NCBI GenBank assembly: GCA_964458575.1
Contig: CAYWMD010000003.1
Coordinates: forward strand, 1 to 64,000
DNA from: CAYWMD01 sp964458575
Lineage (GTDB): Bacteria; Verrucomicrobiota; Verrucomicrobiia; Limisphaerales; JADLHS01
Reading direction: 5' to 3'
Length of the DNA stretch: 64,000 nt
Part shown: piece after piece, positions 1 through 6,990 of the stretch
Layout of the letters: the number at the start of each line of letters is the position of its first letter
Numbering within the stretch: the first letter of the stretch is position 1
Notes under the pieces: model-generated
The model's input: the letters and a program-made list of their open reading frames with translations, nothing else
Database searches by the model: none
What the model was told of the DNA's origin: nothing
Made by a program: the position numbers and the translations under genes

Positions 1-542
1 ATGAGATAACGGGCCGAGCAATGCGTCTTCGGGCCGATGAACAGATCGTTCACGCCATACAAGGTCTGGCCGTTGTTCAGTGCGGCCTTGGCCATCGTCA
101 CCGATCTCGTTGGCCGCTTGCGCAGCACGACTTCGGGCATCACCTTCGCCAGGTCGCTCACTCGGAAAGTCAGCAGCCGACCATCCCAGCGTTCCGGGTC
201 GGGATTCACGCCCACGATGGGTTGGCCATTGAGGTACTTTAACGTGTTTGCAACTAGGCCGTCCTGTCCCAACGTCACCACCGTATCATCCGGTGCGAAG
301 ACGAAGTTGGGCAGGAAGCCGCGATCGACGATCTGCACCCGACCCACTTGAGACAGGGCCGACTGCGCCTCGCTGAGCGCGCGATGATACGTCTCGTCCT
401 CGCGTAGATAATCCGAGAAGTCTGCGCCCTGATGCTCGACGTAGAATTTCGCCTGGCTGACGGTGTTGAACCGGATCACCAGTTCAGCCAGGCGCGTCGG
501 TCGCGTCACGAGGACGATTTTGTTGTCGGTCAGGCGGTTCAT
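1..542 (-). CDS. ATP-NAD kinase-like protein, partial (C-terminus beyond window)
   Basis: The frame is open from an ATG at 542 to the left edge, giving the first 180 residues. It resembles the NAD kinase / diacylglycerol-kinase-like fold. A nucleotide-binding segment reads DTVVTLGQDGL, in the place where NAD kinases have GGDG, and is followed by GQPIVGVNPDPERWDG, typical of a divergent COG3199-like branch. The start overlaps the stop of the SPFH gene (ATGA), so translation is probably coupled and this is the last visible gene of the NADAR-nrtR-SPFH operon. The GQDG variant may mean a substrate other than NAD. Family membership is judged by eye; the substrate is unknown. Confidence 0.7.
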   Translation of the reverse strand, partial: MNRLTDNKIVLVTRPTRLAELVIRFNTVSQAKFYVEHQGADFSDYLREDETYHRALSEAQSALSQVGRVQIVDRGFLPNFVFAPDDTVVTLGQDGLVANTLKYLNGQPIVGVNPDPERWDGRLLTFRVSDLAKVMPEVVLRKRPTRSVTMAKAALNNGQTLYGVNDLFIGPKTHCSARYL

Positions 543-1564
543 TTTCTCGCCGGTTGCGGTGTCAGCAATTCCCGGAGCAAATCCGGCGAGATGTTGAGTT
601 GGCCGATCTTCTCCGCCTTGCCGGCCAGTTCCTGGAAGGCGTAGGCGATGAGTTGTTCCGGCTTCATGCTCGTGCTGGCGAGCGCCTGAAGGATCTTCGG
701 GTCAGCACTGCCCAGTGCCTTCATGGTGCTCGACACGCCGTAGGCCCGGGCGTCGGCCTCGGCCTTGGCATTCTCCGCCGCGAGCGCAACCATGCTCTTG
801 CGCCGTTCTTCCAAGCCGATGTTGGTTTCGAGCGCTTCCTTTTTGAGCAGGCCTTCTTTTTCTTGGACGGCCCGTTCGGCGTCCATCTGCGTTTCGCGGA
901 TCTGACGCTTCTTGGTCTCGATGGCGATCTCGGTGTTTAACTCGTTTTCCTTGATCGCGCGCTCCTGCTCCACGGCCGAATTGCGCCGGGCATAGATGGC
1001 CTCGTCCGCTTCGCGGAACATCTTTTCGCGCGTCTCGGCTTCGAGTGCCCGTGCGGTCTCAGGAGTTGGCTTGATGGCCAGAATCGAGAGGCCCAGCACT
1101 TCCAGTCCGAGCGAAGTTATTTCGTCAGCCGCGACCAAACCGGCCTTCACTGCTTTGACCAGTTCATCCGAGGCGCGGATGGCCTCCCGTAGCGGGAGCT
1201 TTTGCAGCTCGGCCCGCGCGAGGACATTGACCACATGGATCACGCGCTCGGGGAGTTTCTCCGGATCTTCCGAGGCGTACGACTGACCGTTCAGCGCGAG
1301 CGTGTAGTTGAGCAACGCCGCCAGGCGCTTGGGTTCGCCGACGCGATAGGTCACCTGACCTTGAATGGTCACGGTCTGAAAGTCGGCCGTCGTTTCCTGA
1401 AAAATGAACGGCACGTCGGCACTCGCCACGGGCACAGCCACCAGCGAGGTGGTCGGCGCGTAGTAAAAGAAGGAATGCCCCAGTCCTTCGCGGACGATCT
1501 TGCCACCGCGGTACTGCAGCAGGTAAGTGGTGGGTTGAACCTTGATGAACTTGATGCCGAACAT
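539..1564 (-). CDS. SPFH/band-7 domain protein
   Basis: 341 residues. The N-terminal half is a band-7 (stomatin/prohibitin/flotillin) domain, about residues 15-200, with no N-terminal membrane helix. It is followed by a charged coiled coil rich in Glu, Lys, Arg and Ala (about 195-285) and a short C-terminal tail. Such proteins oligomerise into scaffolds, often at membranes. It sits 42 bp downstream of the NrtR-type regulator and overlaps the next NAD-kinase-like gene by 4 bases, so it is in an operon with NAD-metabolism genes. That is unusual for SPFH proteins, and a role in NAD or ADP-ribose biology is only inferred from position. Confidence 0.85.
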   Translation of the reverse strand: MFGIKFIKVQPTTYLLQYRGGKIVREGLGHSFFYYAPTTSLVAVPVASADVPFIFQETTADFQTVTIQGQVTYRVGEPKRLAALLNYTLALNGQSYASEDPEKLPERVIHVVNVLARAELQKLPLREAIRASDELVKAVKAGLVAADEITSLGLEVLGLSILAIKPTPETARALEAETREKMFREADEAIYARRNSAVEQERAIKENELNTEIAIETKKRQIRETQMDAERAVQEKEGLLKKEALETNIGLEERRKSMVALAAENAKAEADARAYGVSSTMKALGSADPKILQALASTSMKPEQLIAYAFQELAGKAEKIGQLNISPDLLRELLTPQPARK

Positions 1565-1606
1565 AATGTGCCTTTCGTTTCTGTGTTTCTGTGAATCAAA
1601 ACTGTG

Positions 1607-2296
1607 TCATAGCTCGAAGTTGAATCCACGTTTCCTCAGCTTCTCGTATTTGTCCGCGTTGAACTCGAACAACTGCGCCGGGCGATGCGGTCCCGCCATT
1701 TGCGTTTCCTTGAGCGGGACGAGCAGTCCGAAGCTCAGGACCTTCTTGCGGAAGTTCCGCTTGTCCAATTCCGTTTCCAATACGGCTTCGTAAAGGTGCT
1801 GTAGCTGCGATAGCGTGAACTTCGGCGGGAGCAACTCGAATCCGATGGGCTGGTAACGCACCTTGCCTTTCAGTCGTGCCAGCGCGGTCGCCAGAATGTC
1901 AGCATGATCGAAGGCCAGCTTCGGCACTTTTGAAATGGGAAACCAGCGGGCGTCCGCGGCATCCGTCGCGGCCTTGGTGTCGTGCGCCGCCAGTTTGACG
2001 AGCGCGTAATAGGCGACGCTCACCACGCGTTCGCGCGGATCGCGGTCCACCGCGCCGAAGGAATAGAGCTGTTCCAGAAAAACATCTTTCAGCCCGGCTT
2101 CCTCGGCGAGTTCGCGGCGCGCGGCTTCATCCAGCGTTTCATCCACGCGGACGAAGCCGCCGGGCAGCGCCCATTTGCCTTTGAATGGCTCAAGGGCGCG
2201 CTCGATGAGCAGAACCTTGAGTTCGCCTTCGTCGAAGCCGAAGACCACGCAGTCCACGGTCAGGGCGGCTCGGGGATATTGGTAGGTGTGTGGCAT
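1607..2296 (-). CDS. nrtR: NrtR-family Nudix-related transcriptional regulator of NAD metabolism
   Basis: 229 residues. The N-terminal Nudix domain has an intact Nudix box at residues 47-69 (G47, E53, R61-E62-L63, E65-E66, G68), so ADP-ribose hydrolysis is possible as well as binding. The C-terminal part (about 155-229) matches the winged helix of NrtR regulators, with a conserved segment FTLSQLQHLYEAVL followed by KRNFRKKV. NrtR proteins repress NAD biosynthesis and recycling genes, and ADP-ribose-type ligands relieve repression. Here the gene is 18 bp after the NADAR gene, and GTGT-N7-ACAC palindromes lie before the operon, before NAD kinase and before pncB, as expected for its operators. 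Confidence 0.88.
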   Translation of the reverse strand: MPHTYQYPRAALTVDCVVFGFDEGELKVLLIERALEPFKGKWALPGGFVRVDETLDEAARRELAEEAGLKDVFLEQLYSFGAVDRDPRERVVSVAYYALVKLAAHDTKAATDAADARWFPISKVPKLAFDHADILATALARLKGKVRYQPIGFELLPPKFTLSQLQHLYEAVLETELDKRNFRKKVLSFGLLVPLKETQMAGPHRPAQLFEFNADKYEKLRKRGFNFEL

Positions 2297-2314
2297 AATT
2301 CGCTTATGTTGTTC

Positions 2315-2755
2315 TCAACGCAATTGAGCGCGCAGCTCCATGAGCAGTTGACCCAGACGATTCCGACCGCCCCCATCACCGCCGTCGGCCCAGTAGCGGT
2401 CATTGGTTGTGTGCTCGACGATTTCGGCATCCCCCGTTGAGAGCAACAGGCTCTGCAACGCCGGATGTTGGGTGAACTTGGCCCGCAATGCCTCGCGCAT
2501 GATGTCGTCTTTCACGCCTTCCCAACCCAGGCGCAACATTTGTTCACGACTCCGCCCGAGGGTGGCAGCCACCATTGGCGTTTCTGCCAGCCGAATGGCT
2601 TCTTCCTGATCAGTGCCTGCGAACTTCTGAGCTTGGAAATAATGTTCCGAGGTTGGCCAAAGCTTGCCTTTCAACTCGAAAGGATACGGCGCGAAGTTGG
2701 AGAATTCGCCGTAGGGCTCGTTCACTCGGTAAAAGAGTATTTGTTTCGCGTTCAT
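2315..2755 (-). CDS. NADAR family protein (YbiA/DUF1768-like N-glycosidase)
   Basis: 146 residues, full length for the family. Signature stretches are FYRVNEPYGEFSNFAPYPF near the N-terminus, WPTSEHYFQAQKF in the middle and DRYWADGGDGGGRNRLGQLL near the C-terminus. NADAR (NAD- and ADP-ribose-associated) proteins cleave N-glycosidic bonds. Some members remove ADP-ribose from guanine bases and others act on riboflavin intermediates. Its place as first gene of the operon with an NrtR regulator, behind an operator pair, argues for an ADP-ribose or NAD-related substrate here. The start ATG is 10 bp from the nearer operator. Confidence 0.9.
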   Translation of the reverse strand: MNAKQILFYRVNEPYGEFSNFAPYPFELKGKLWPTSEHYFQAQKFAGTDQEEAIRLAETPMVAATLGRSREQMLRLGWEGVKDDIMREALRAKFTQHPALQSLLLSTGDAEIVEHTTNDRYWADGGDGGGRNRLGQLLMELRAQLR

Positions 2756-2764
2756 CTTTAGTAA

Positions 2765-2779
2765 GTGTTAACTTTACAC
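2765..2779. promoter_or_regulatory. Predicted NrtR operator 1
   Basis: GTGT-TAACTTT-ACAC palindrome between the divergent NADAR and NAD kinase genes, 10 bp from the NADAR start codon. It matches the GT-N7-AC core known for NrtR sites. It overlaps the predicted -35 of the NAD kinase promoter and the -10 of the NADAR promoter. Confidence 0.7.
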
Positions 2780-2798
2780 GTTCCATTGATAGTGTCAT
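2771..2798 (-). promoter_or_regulatory. Predicted promoter of the NADAR-nrtR operon
   Basis: On the minus strand ATGACA (2798-2793) is followed after 16 bp by TAAAGT (2776-2771), a moderate sigma-70-like match. It would start transcription about 10 nt before the NADAR ATG. Both boxes lie in or next to the two operators, so bound regulator would block it. Confidence 0.4.
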
Positions 2799-2801
2799 AT
2801 T
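2773..2801 (+). promoter_or_regulatory. Predicted promoter of NAD kinase gene
   Basis: TTTACA (2773-2778), a 17-bp spacer, then CATATT (2796-2801). The predicted start of transcription is near 2808, which is the A of the ATG, so the mRNA would be leaderless or nearly so. The -35 lies in operator 1 and the -10 in operator 2. Confidence 0.5.
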
Positions 2802-2806
2802 CACAC
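2792..2806. promoter_or_regulatory. Predicted NrtR operator 2
   Basis: GTGT-CATATTC-ACAC palindrome with its centre 27 bp from operator 1. With flanks it reads TAGTGTCATATTCACAC, identical in 16 of 17 positions to the site before pncB. It covers the predicted -10 of the NAD kinase promoter and abuts its ATG. Confidence 0.75.
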
Positions 2807-2807
2807 C

Positions 2808-3752
2808 ATGTCAAGCGGCAAACTGAAAAAAGTTAAATTAGCCGCCGGCTTTGGTAATCTTGTCGGCGTGAAAATCAGCAAGGTCAACATTGTTGTTAAC
2901 CGGACCAAACCGCACGCGGGGCAAACGGCCGCTGCGCTCAAAGCCTTCTTCGACCGGGAAAAGGTCCATCAGGACTGGGTTGGGACGATGCCACCGCAGA
3001 AGAACCTTTATCGCAAAGTCGCAGCCTTGCACCAGCGCAAGGCCGACCTGGTCATCGCGGTGGGCGGAGACGGGACGCTGTTGCAGGCGGCGCATCGCTT
3101 TCGCGGTTCGGGTGTGCCGATCCTTGGCATCAATATCGGTTACCTCGGCTTCATCACGTCCATCCATGGCGACCGCGTCCGGCAGGAGATGAAGCGCGTG
3201 TTAAACGCCGAGTTTGTCATCAGCGAACGCACGGCGCTGGATCTGGAAATCCGTAATGGCTCGAAGCGCATCAGTGGCTGGGCTTTGAACGACGCATTGA
3301 TAACTCGCGGCGGCAATCCGCATCTGATCGGTGTGCAGGCGCGAATCGGCCAGCGACGGCTCACGAACTATCGCTGCGACGGCCTGGTCATCGCGACGCC
3401 CACGGGCTCGACGGCGTATTCCCTGGCCGCCGGCGGCCCGATCATCAGCCCCGAATGCAATGTGCTTGTCGTTACGCCGATTTGCCCACAGTCGTTGACG
3501 AACCGATCCGTGGTCGTCAATTCCACCGAGCCGATTGAATTGCAGCTCGACGCAACTTCCGGCCCGGCCGAAGTGCAGGTGGACGGAATGAAGCTCACCC
3601 GGTTGACCCCGGCCAGCACCATATCGGTCAAGACGTCGCTGGACACCGTGCCCATTGCGTTTTTGCCGGAGATCAACTATTACGACGTCCTCGCCGAGAA
3701 ATTGAAATGGCGTGGCGACGGACTTTCCAAACCCAAATACGGACACGCATGA
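2808..3752 (+). CDS. nadK: NAD kinase
   Basis: 314 residues from the ATG at 2808. A GTG at 2868 would give 294 residues, starting VKISKVNIVVNR, close to where many NAD kinases begin. Motifs are GGDGT at 86-90, NIGYLGF, NDALITRGG and CDGLVIATPTGSTAYSLAAG, all hallmarks of ATP-NAD kinase, which makes NADP from NAD in the cytoplasm. It is divergent from the NADAR-nrtR operon and two GTGT-N7-ACAC operators lie in the 52-bp gap. A predicted promoter there would start transcription right at the first ATG, which supports that start. It is one of two NAD-kinase-family genes within 4 kb. Confidence 0.92.
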   Translation: MSSGKLKKVKLAAGFGNLVGVKISKVNIVVNRTKPHAGQTAAALKAFFDREKVHQDWVGTMPPQKNLYRKVAALHQRKADLVIAVGGDGTLLQAAHRFRGSGVPILGINIGYLGFITSIHGDRVRQEMKRVLNAEFVISERTALDLEIRNGSKRISGWALNDALITRGGNPHLIGVQARIGQRRLTNYRCDGLVIATPTGSTAYSLAAGGPIISPECNVLVVTPICPQSLTNRSVVVNSTEPIELQLDATSGPAEVQVDGMKLTRLTPASTISVKTSLDTVPIAFLPEINYYDVLAEKLKWRGDGLSKPKYGHA

Positions 3753-3784
3753 ACTGCCTGCCAAATGTGGCGCAGACGTCCAAG

Positions 3785-3866
3785 TCTGCTGTGTCGCGGG
3801 TTTCCAAACCGGCCGCGCTTCGAAAATTCTCATCTTTGCCGATTTGGAAATCGGCGATACAGCAGA
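3785..3866. repeat. Palindromic intergenic repeat, 28-bp imperfect inverted arms
   Basis: Arms at 3785-3812 and 3839-3866 are inverted copies matching at 24 of 28 positions. The right arm contains a smaller perfect palindrome (GCCGATTT-GG-AAATCGGC, 3838-3855). The element fills the gap between nadK and the methyltransferase gene and makes an open frame run upstream of the latter. It resembles the REP/MITE-like intergenic repeats common in Verrucomicrobiota. Confidence 0.75.
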
Positions 3867-3897
3867 TTGGGAAACCTGTGCTACCCAAGCGACACGC

Positions 3898-5532
3898 ATG
3901 AGCTATTTGCTTTTTCCCGGCCGGCAGCTGGTCAACACGCGGTTTCAGGAGGATTACCTGCGGCGGGTTTTATCCACCAAACCGGACGGGCTGCCGGGCT
4001 TCATCGCCGGTCGCTCCCCGTTGGGTGAATCGCCAAGCGAAATCGTCTTCGCGATCACCTCGGCGAATCAGGAGAATTCGCGCTTCAATCCGATTCCGTT
4101 TCACGTGCGCGCGATGGGGGTGGATCGCTTCGCCAGAAATCTGCGAGCGAGCCTGCCTTTTCGCTTTCGTGTATTCGGCATCCCGCACTATGGGCACACG
4201 CAGAATTTTGCCGAGTTCACGGTGAAGGAGATTGCACACCAGAGTGAGCAACTCATCCAGTTAACGCCTGAGAATTGTCTCGTGCTCTGCTCCACTCCGG
4301 AAGTGACACGGCTCTACCTGGAATCGGGATTCGCCATTGCTCCGGCAGAAGCAGGGGAGCCCGGGCCCAAGCCGGTGACGCCCATCGAAATCATCCGTGA
4401 AATCGGCGCGTGGGGTTCGGATTGGCGGAACGGCCCGCTCGCGAAGGCGCATCTGGCAGCCAGCCACCGCGGGCTTTTTGAAGACCTCCCCGAAGTCCCA
4501 CAACGCATCGCACGCCTGTATCAAGACCCGCTTACCAACCAGGAAGGCAGCCTGACCGGGACGCGCAACTACAGCACTTATGCGCGCGGGATGAACGAGA
4601 TCATCCGGCTCAAGTACCTCGACATTCGCGCCGGCATCAAACCCGGCCGCATCGTGGACGAAGGCTGCGCTGACGGCGCGTTGCTGGCGGAAATCAGCCG
4701 CGATTTTCCGGACGCGGATCTGTTTGGCGTGGATTTGTCGGCAGAGTTCGCCGGGCGATTTCACGAGCGTCAGCGCGCCGGGGAATTCGGCGGAGCGTAC
4801 GTCCACTTCTTTCACCGCAATCTGCTGGACACCATTTTCGAGCCGGAATCGGTGGACACGACGATATGCAACAGCACGTTGCACGAGTTGTGGAGCTACG
4901 GGGAAGGTGAAAAGTCAGTGCGCAGCTATCTCGCGGAGAAGTTCAAACAGCTCCGACCCGGCGGGCGGTTGATCATCCGCGACGTGGTCGGACCGGAAGA
5001 GGGCGGTCGGGAGGTTTTGCTTTGGTGCTCCGACACCGACGGGGAGAATCCGGCCCCGGCGCATCTGGCTGACCATCGGCAGCGTGATGCGGCCTGGTTG
5101 CAGCGGCTTTCCACGCGCAGCCGCTTTCGACTGTTCGCCCGGGACTTTCTTGGCGGCAGTCGCCCGTTTCCGTTCTCCGAAGCGAACCTGGCGAATCGGT
5201 TGGCGTTCCGGCTCACCCTTCGTCAGGCCGCCGAATTTCTGTCCAAGAAGGATTACACCGACAACTGGGTATCGGAGATGAACGAGGAGTTTTGTTTCTG
5301 GAGCTTTTCGCAGTGGAGGGCGGTTCTCGCTGAGACCGGCTTCCAGATCCGGGAGAATCCCAACGAACCCGCTGAGGACTCGCGCCGCTACACAAGTTCG
5401 TGGATCGCGCAACAGCGCTACGATGGCCGCGTCGCCTTGCATGATTTGAATGGCAGAACGTTGCCCTGGCCGCCGACAAACATGATCCTCGTGGCGGTGA
5501 AAACCGCATCCGTGATGCCGTTCACGAAATGA
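3898..5532 (+). CDS. SAM-dependent methyltransferase, unknown substrate
   Basis: 544 residues from the ATG at 3898. The frame is open further upstream, to 3712, but that part translates the palindromic repeat and overlaps nadK, so it was rejected. The N-terminal 230 residues match no family I recognise. A class I methyltransferase domain follows, with motif I-like GRIVDEGCADGALLAEI and acidic FGVDLS, then TICNSTLHELW and RPGGRLIIRDVVGPE, typical of the SAM fold. The last 170 residues are again unassigned. The motif I glycines are partly replaced (EGCADG), which is seen in many active enzymes. It stands alone after nadK, and no product can be named. Confidence 0.75.
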   Translation: MSYLLFPGRQLVNTRFQEDYLRRVLSTKPDGLPGFIAGRSPLGESPSEIVFAITSANQENSRFNPIPFHVRAMGVDRFARNLRASLPFRFRVFGIPHYGHTQNFAEFTVKEIAHQSEQLIQLTPENCLVLCSTPEVTRLYLESGFAIAPAEAGEPGPKPVTPIEIIREIGAWGSDWRNGPLAKAHLAASHRGLFEDLPEVPQRIARLYQDPLTNQEGSLTGTRNYSTYARGMNEIIRLKYLDIRAGIKPGRIVDEGCADGALLAEISRDFPDADLFGVDLSAEFAGRFHERQRAGEFGGAYVHFFHRNLLDTIFEPESVDTTICNSTLHELWSYGEGEKSVRSYLAEKFKQLRPGGRLIIRDVVGPEEGGREVLLWCSDTDGENPAPAHLADHRQRDAAWLQRLSTRSRFRLFARDFLGGSRPFPFSEANLANRLAFRLTLRQAAEFLSKKDYTDNWVSEMNEEFCFWSFSQWRAVLAETGFQIRENPNEPAEDSRRYTSSWIAQQRYDGRVALHDLNGRTLPWPPTNMILVAVKTASVMPFTK

Positions 5533-5683
5533 AAGTATTCGAATGGATCTTGACTTTCAGCATCGTTTGACCAACCTCAACCGCATGGCGAACGCTTCGG
5601 ATCTGCTCGAAGCCGTTATCTATCCGGGTGGCAAAAATCCACAACCCGGATGATTCGATTCTAGTTCATCCCCAAGGAACCCC

Positions 5684-6259
5684 ATGGCAGCCAAAACTCT
5701 CAAACTAACCCTCGGCGGCAAGGAAATCGCCGCCACGCTCGAATCCAAAATCAGCAAGGATGACTTGTACGGGCGCGTCGTGCATCTGGTCGAACAGGGC
5801 GGCAAAGTCATGGAGCGCGGCTGGTTGTTGCCGGATGGCACGACGTTCCGCAAAAGCCAGGTGGCGATGACATCCGTGGACCCGGAAGGTTCGCCGGCGG
5901 AATCTCCGGACATTCAGTGCGCCGGACAGAAGCTGGAGCTTAGGCCGAGTTCGTTCGACGGTGCAGAAGCACTGGAGACGGTGCCGCTTGAAATCCTGGC
6001 GCGGTTTGTGAACACGGATGTTTATCCCATTGAAGCCGGGGGACTCGCGCCCGGGCTTTATCGTGGCAGCTTCAATTATCGCAAATCCGCCCGCCCGCGC
6101 GATGCGCTCGTGCTCGTCCGGGAGGACGGAGCGTTTTTGCTGGTCGGCCAGCTCAAAGCCTGTCCGATGGTCGGCCGCACGGTGGCGTACCAATTCTTCG
6201 ATGCCACCGCCGGCACGGGGGAAGAGGCCGGCGATCCACTGGATTTCAGCATGATGTAA
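5684..6259 (+). CDS. Hypothetical protein, first gene of the ligase cluster
   Basis: 191 residues with a Shine-Dalgarno-like AAGGA 8 bp before the ATG. No signal peptide or membrane segment. I do not recognise the family. The N-terminus (about 1-75) looks like a small beta-rich domain with the stretch DDLYGRVVHLVEQGGKVMER. The C-terminal half contains GLYRGSFNYRKSARPRDALVLV, also beta-rich. It is 26 bp ahead of another unrecognised gene which overlaps the ligase-like gene, so it probably belongs to that operon and may be an accessory subunit. Confidence 0.7.
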   Translation: MAAKTLKLTLGGKEIAATLESKISKDDLYGRVVHLVEQGGKVMERGWLLPDGTTFRKSQVAMTSVDPEGSPAESPDIQCAGQKLELRPSSFDGAEALETVPLEILARFVNTDVYPIEAGGLAPGLYRGSFNYRKSARPRDALVLVREDGAFLLVGQLKACPMVGRTVAYQFFDATAGTGEEAGDPLDFSMM

Positions 6260-6285
6260 TCTGGCTCAACTTTTCAAGGCATCCC

Positions 6286-6990
6286 ATGCTCACGATTCAT
6301 CTCGAAAACGAAGGCCGCAGCGCGCGCGTGGGGTTGAGCGCGCCGACCGCGGAAAAAATCATGGCCCCGCTCGAGCAGGTCACCAGCGTCGGCAAGGTCA
6401 AACGCGTGCAGGCGTTGAACGGACAGAATTATCTGCCGTCCACCAACGCGTCGCAATTGATCGAAGGCAACCCGGAATTGGATTTGCAACTTGCCGGGCG
6501 GTTGATGCGCGATGCGACGGCGGTGTATCTCGATCCTTCATCCGCACAACCAACGATCGCCACCGAGTTCAAGGAAGTGGAGGTGGTTTACACGCCGGAG
6601 GGACAGGAGAAGGAACGGCGCGCCCGCGTCTTCCGCACCGCGAACGTGGATACCACCGCGCCGTTGAAAATCGTCCGCCGCCTGCCGGTGAAGGAATGCC
6701 TGACCAAATTTGTTTTTCGCGGGATGCAGCAACTCGTCCACACCGACGGTCTGACGTTCGACTTTCTGCACGGATTGGCGAAATCGTTGCAGGACAGCCA
6801 GAGCATGGCCCTGGTTGGAGCCGGGCCGAAAGGGGCCGGACCGTTGGTGTTGCGCGACGGCGGGACACCGTTCCGCGCCTTCCTTTTTGGCGAAACGGAA
6901 GGCAATGGCGATGACGCGCGCTATCGCCTGTTGCTTTTGTTGTCAGACCAGGAACTCAAACGTCCGGCCGCGCCGGCTCCAGCACCATGA
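6286..6990 (+). CDS. Hypothetical protein upstream of ligase-like gene
   Basis: 234 residues, soluble, no known motif recognised. The N-terminal 60 residues contain LTIHLENEGRSARVGLSAP and VKRVQALNGQNYLPS. A middle stretch, VEVVYTPEGQEKERRARVF, resembles neither kinases nor nucleases I know. The tail is Ala/Pro-rich. Its stop overlaps the start of the ligase-like gene by four bases (ATGA), indicating translational coupling and a shared task. A function in nucleic-acid end repair is inference from context only. Confidence 0.7.
   Translation: MLTIHLENEGRSARVGLSAPTAEKIMAPLEQVTSVGKVKRVQALNGQNYLPSTNASQLIEGNPELDLQLAGRLMRDATAVYLDPSSAQPTIATEFKEVEVVYTPEGQEKERRARVFRTANVDTTAPLKIVRRLPVKECLTKFVFRGMQQLVHTDGLTFDFLHGLAKSLQDSQSMALVGAGPKGAGPLVLRDGGTPFRAFLFGETEGNGDDARYRLLLLLSDQELKRPAAPAPAP

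Noticed and set aside
1570..1610. Further NrtR site (CTGTGTCATAG)
   Set aside because: Only one half-site is present; no ACAC follows at the right spacing.
3712..3897. Upstream extension of the methyltransferase gene
   Set aside because: It overlaps nadK and encodes the palindromic repeat; the ATG at 3898 gives a sensible start.
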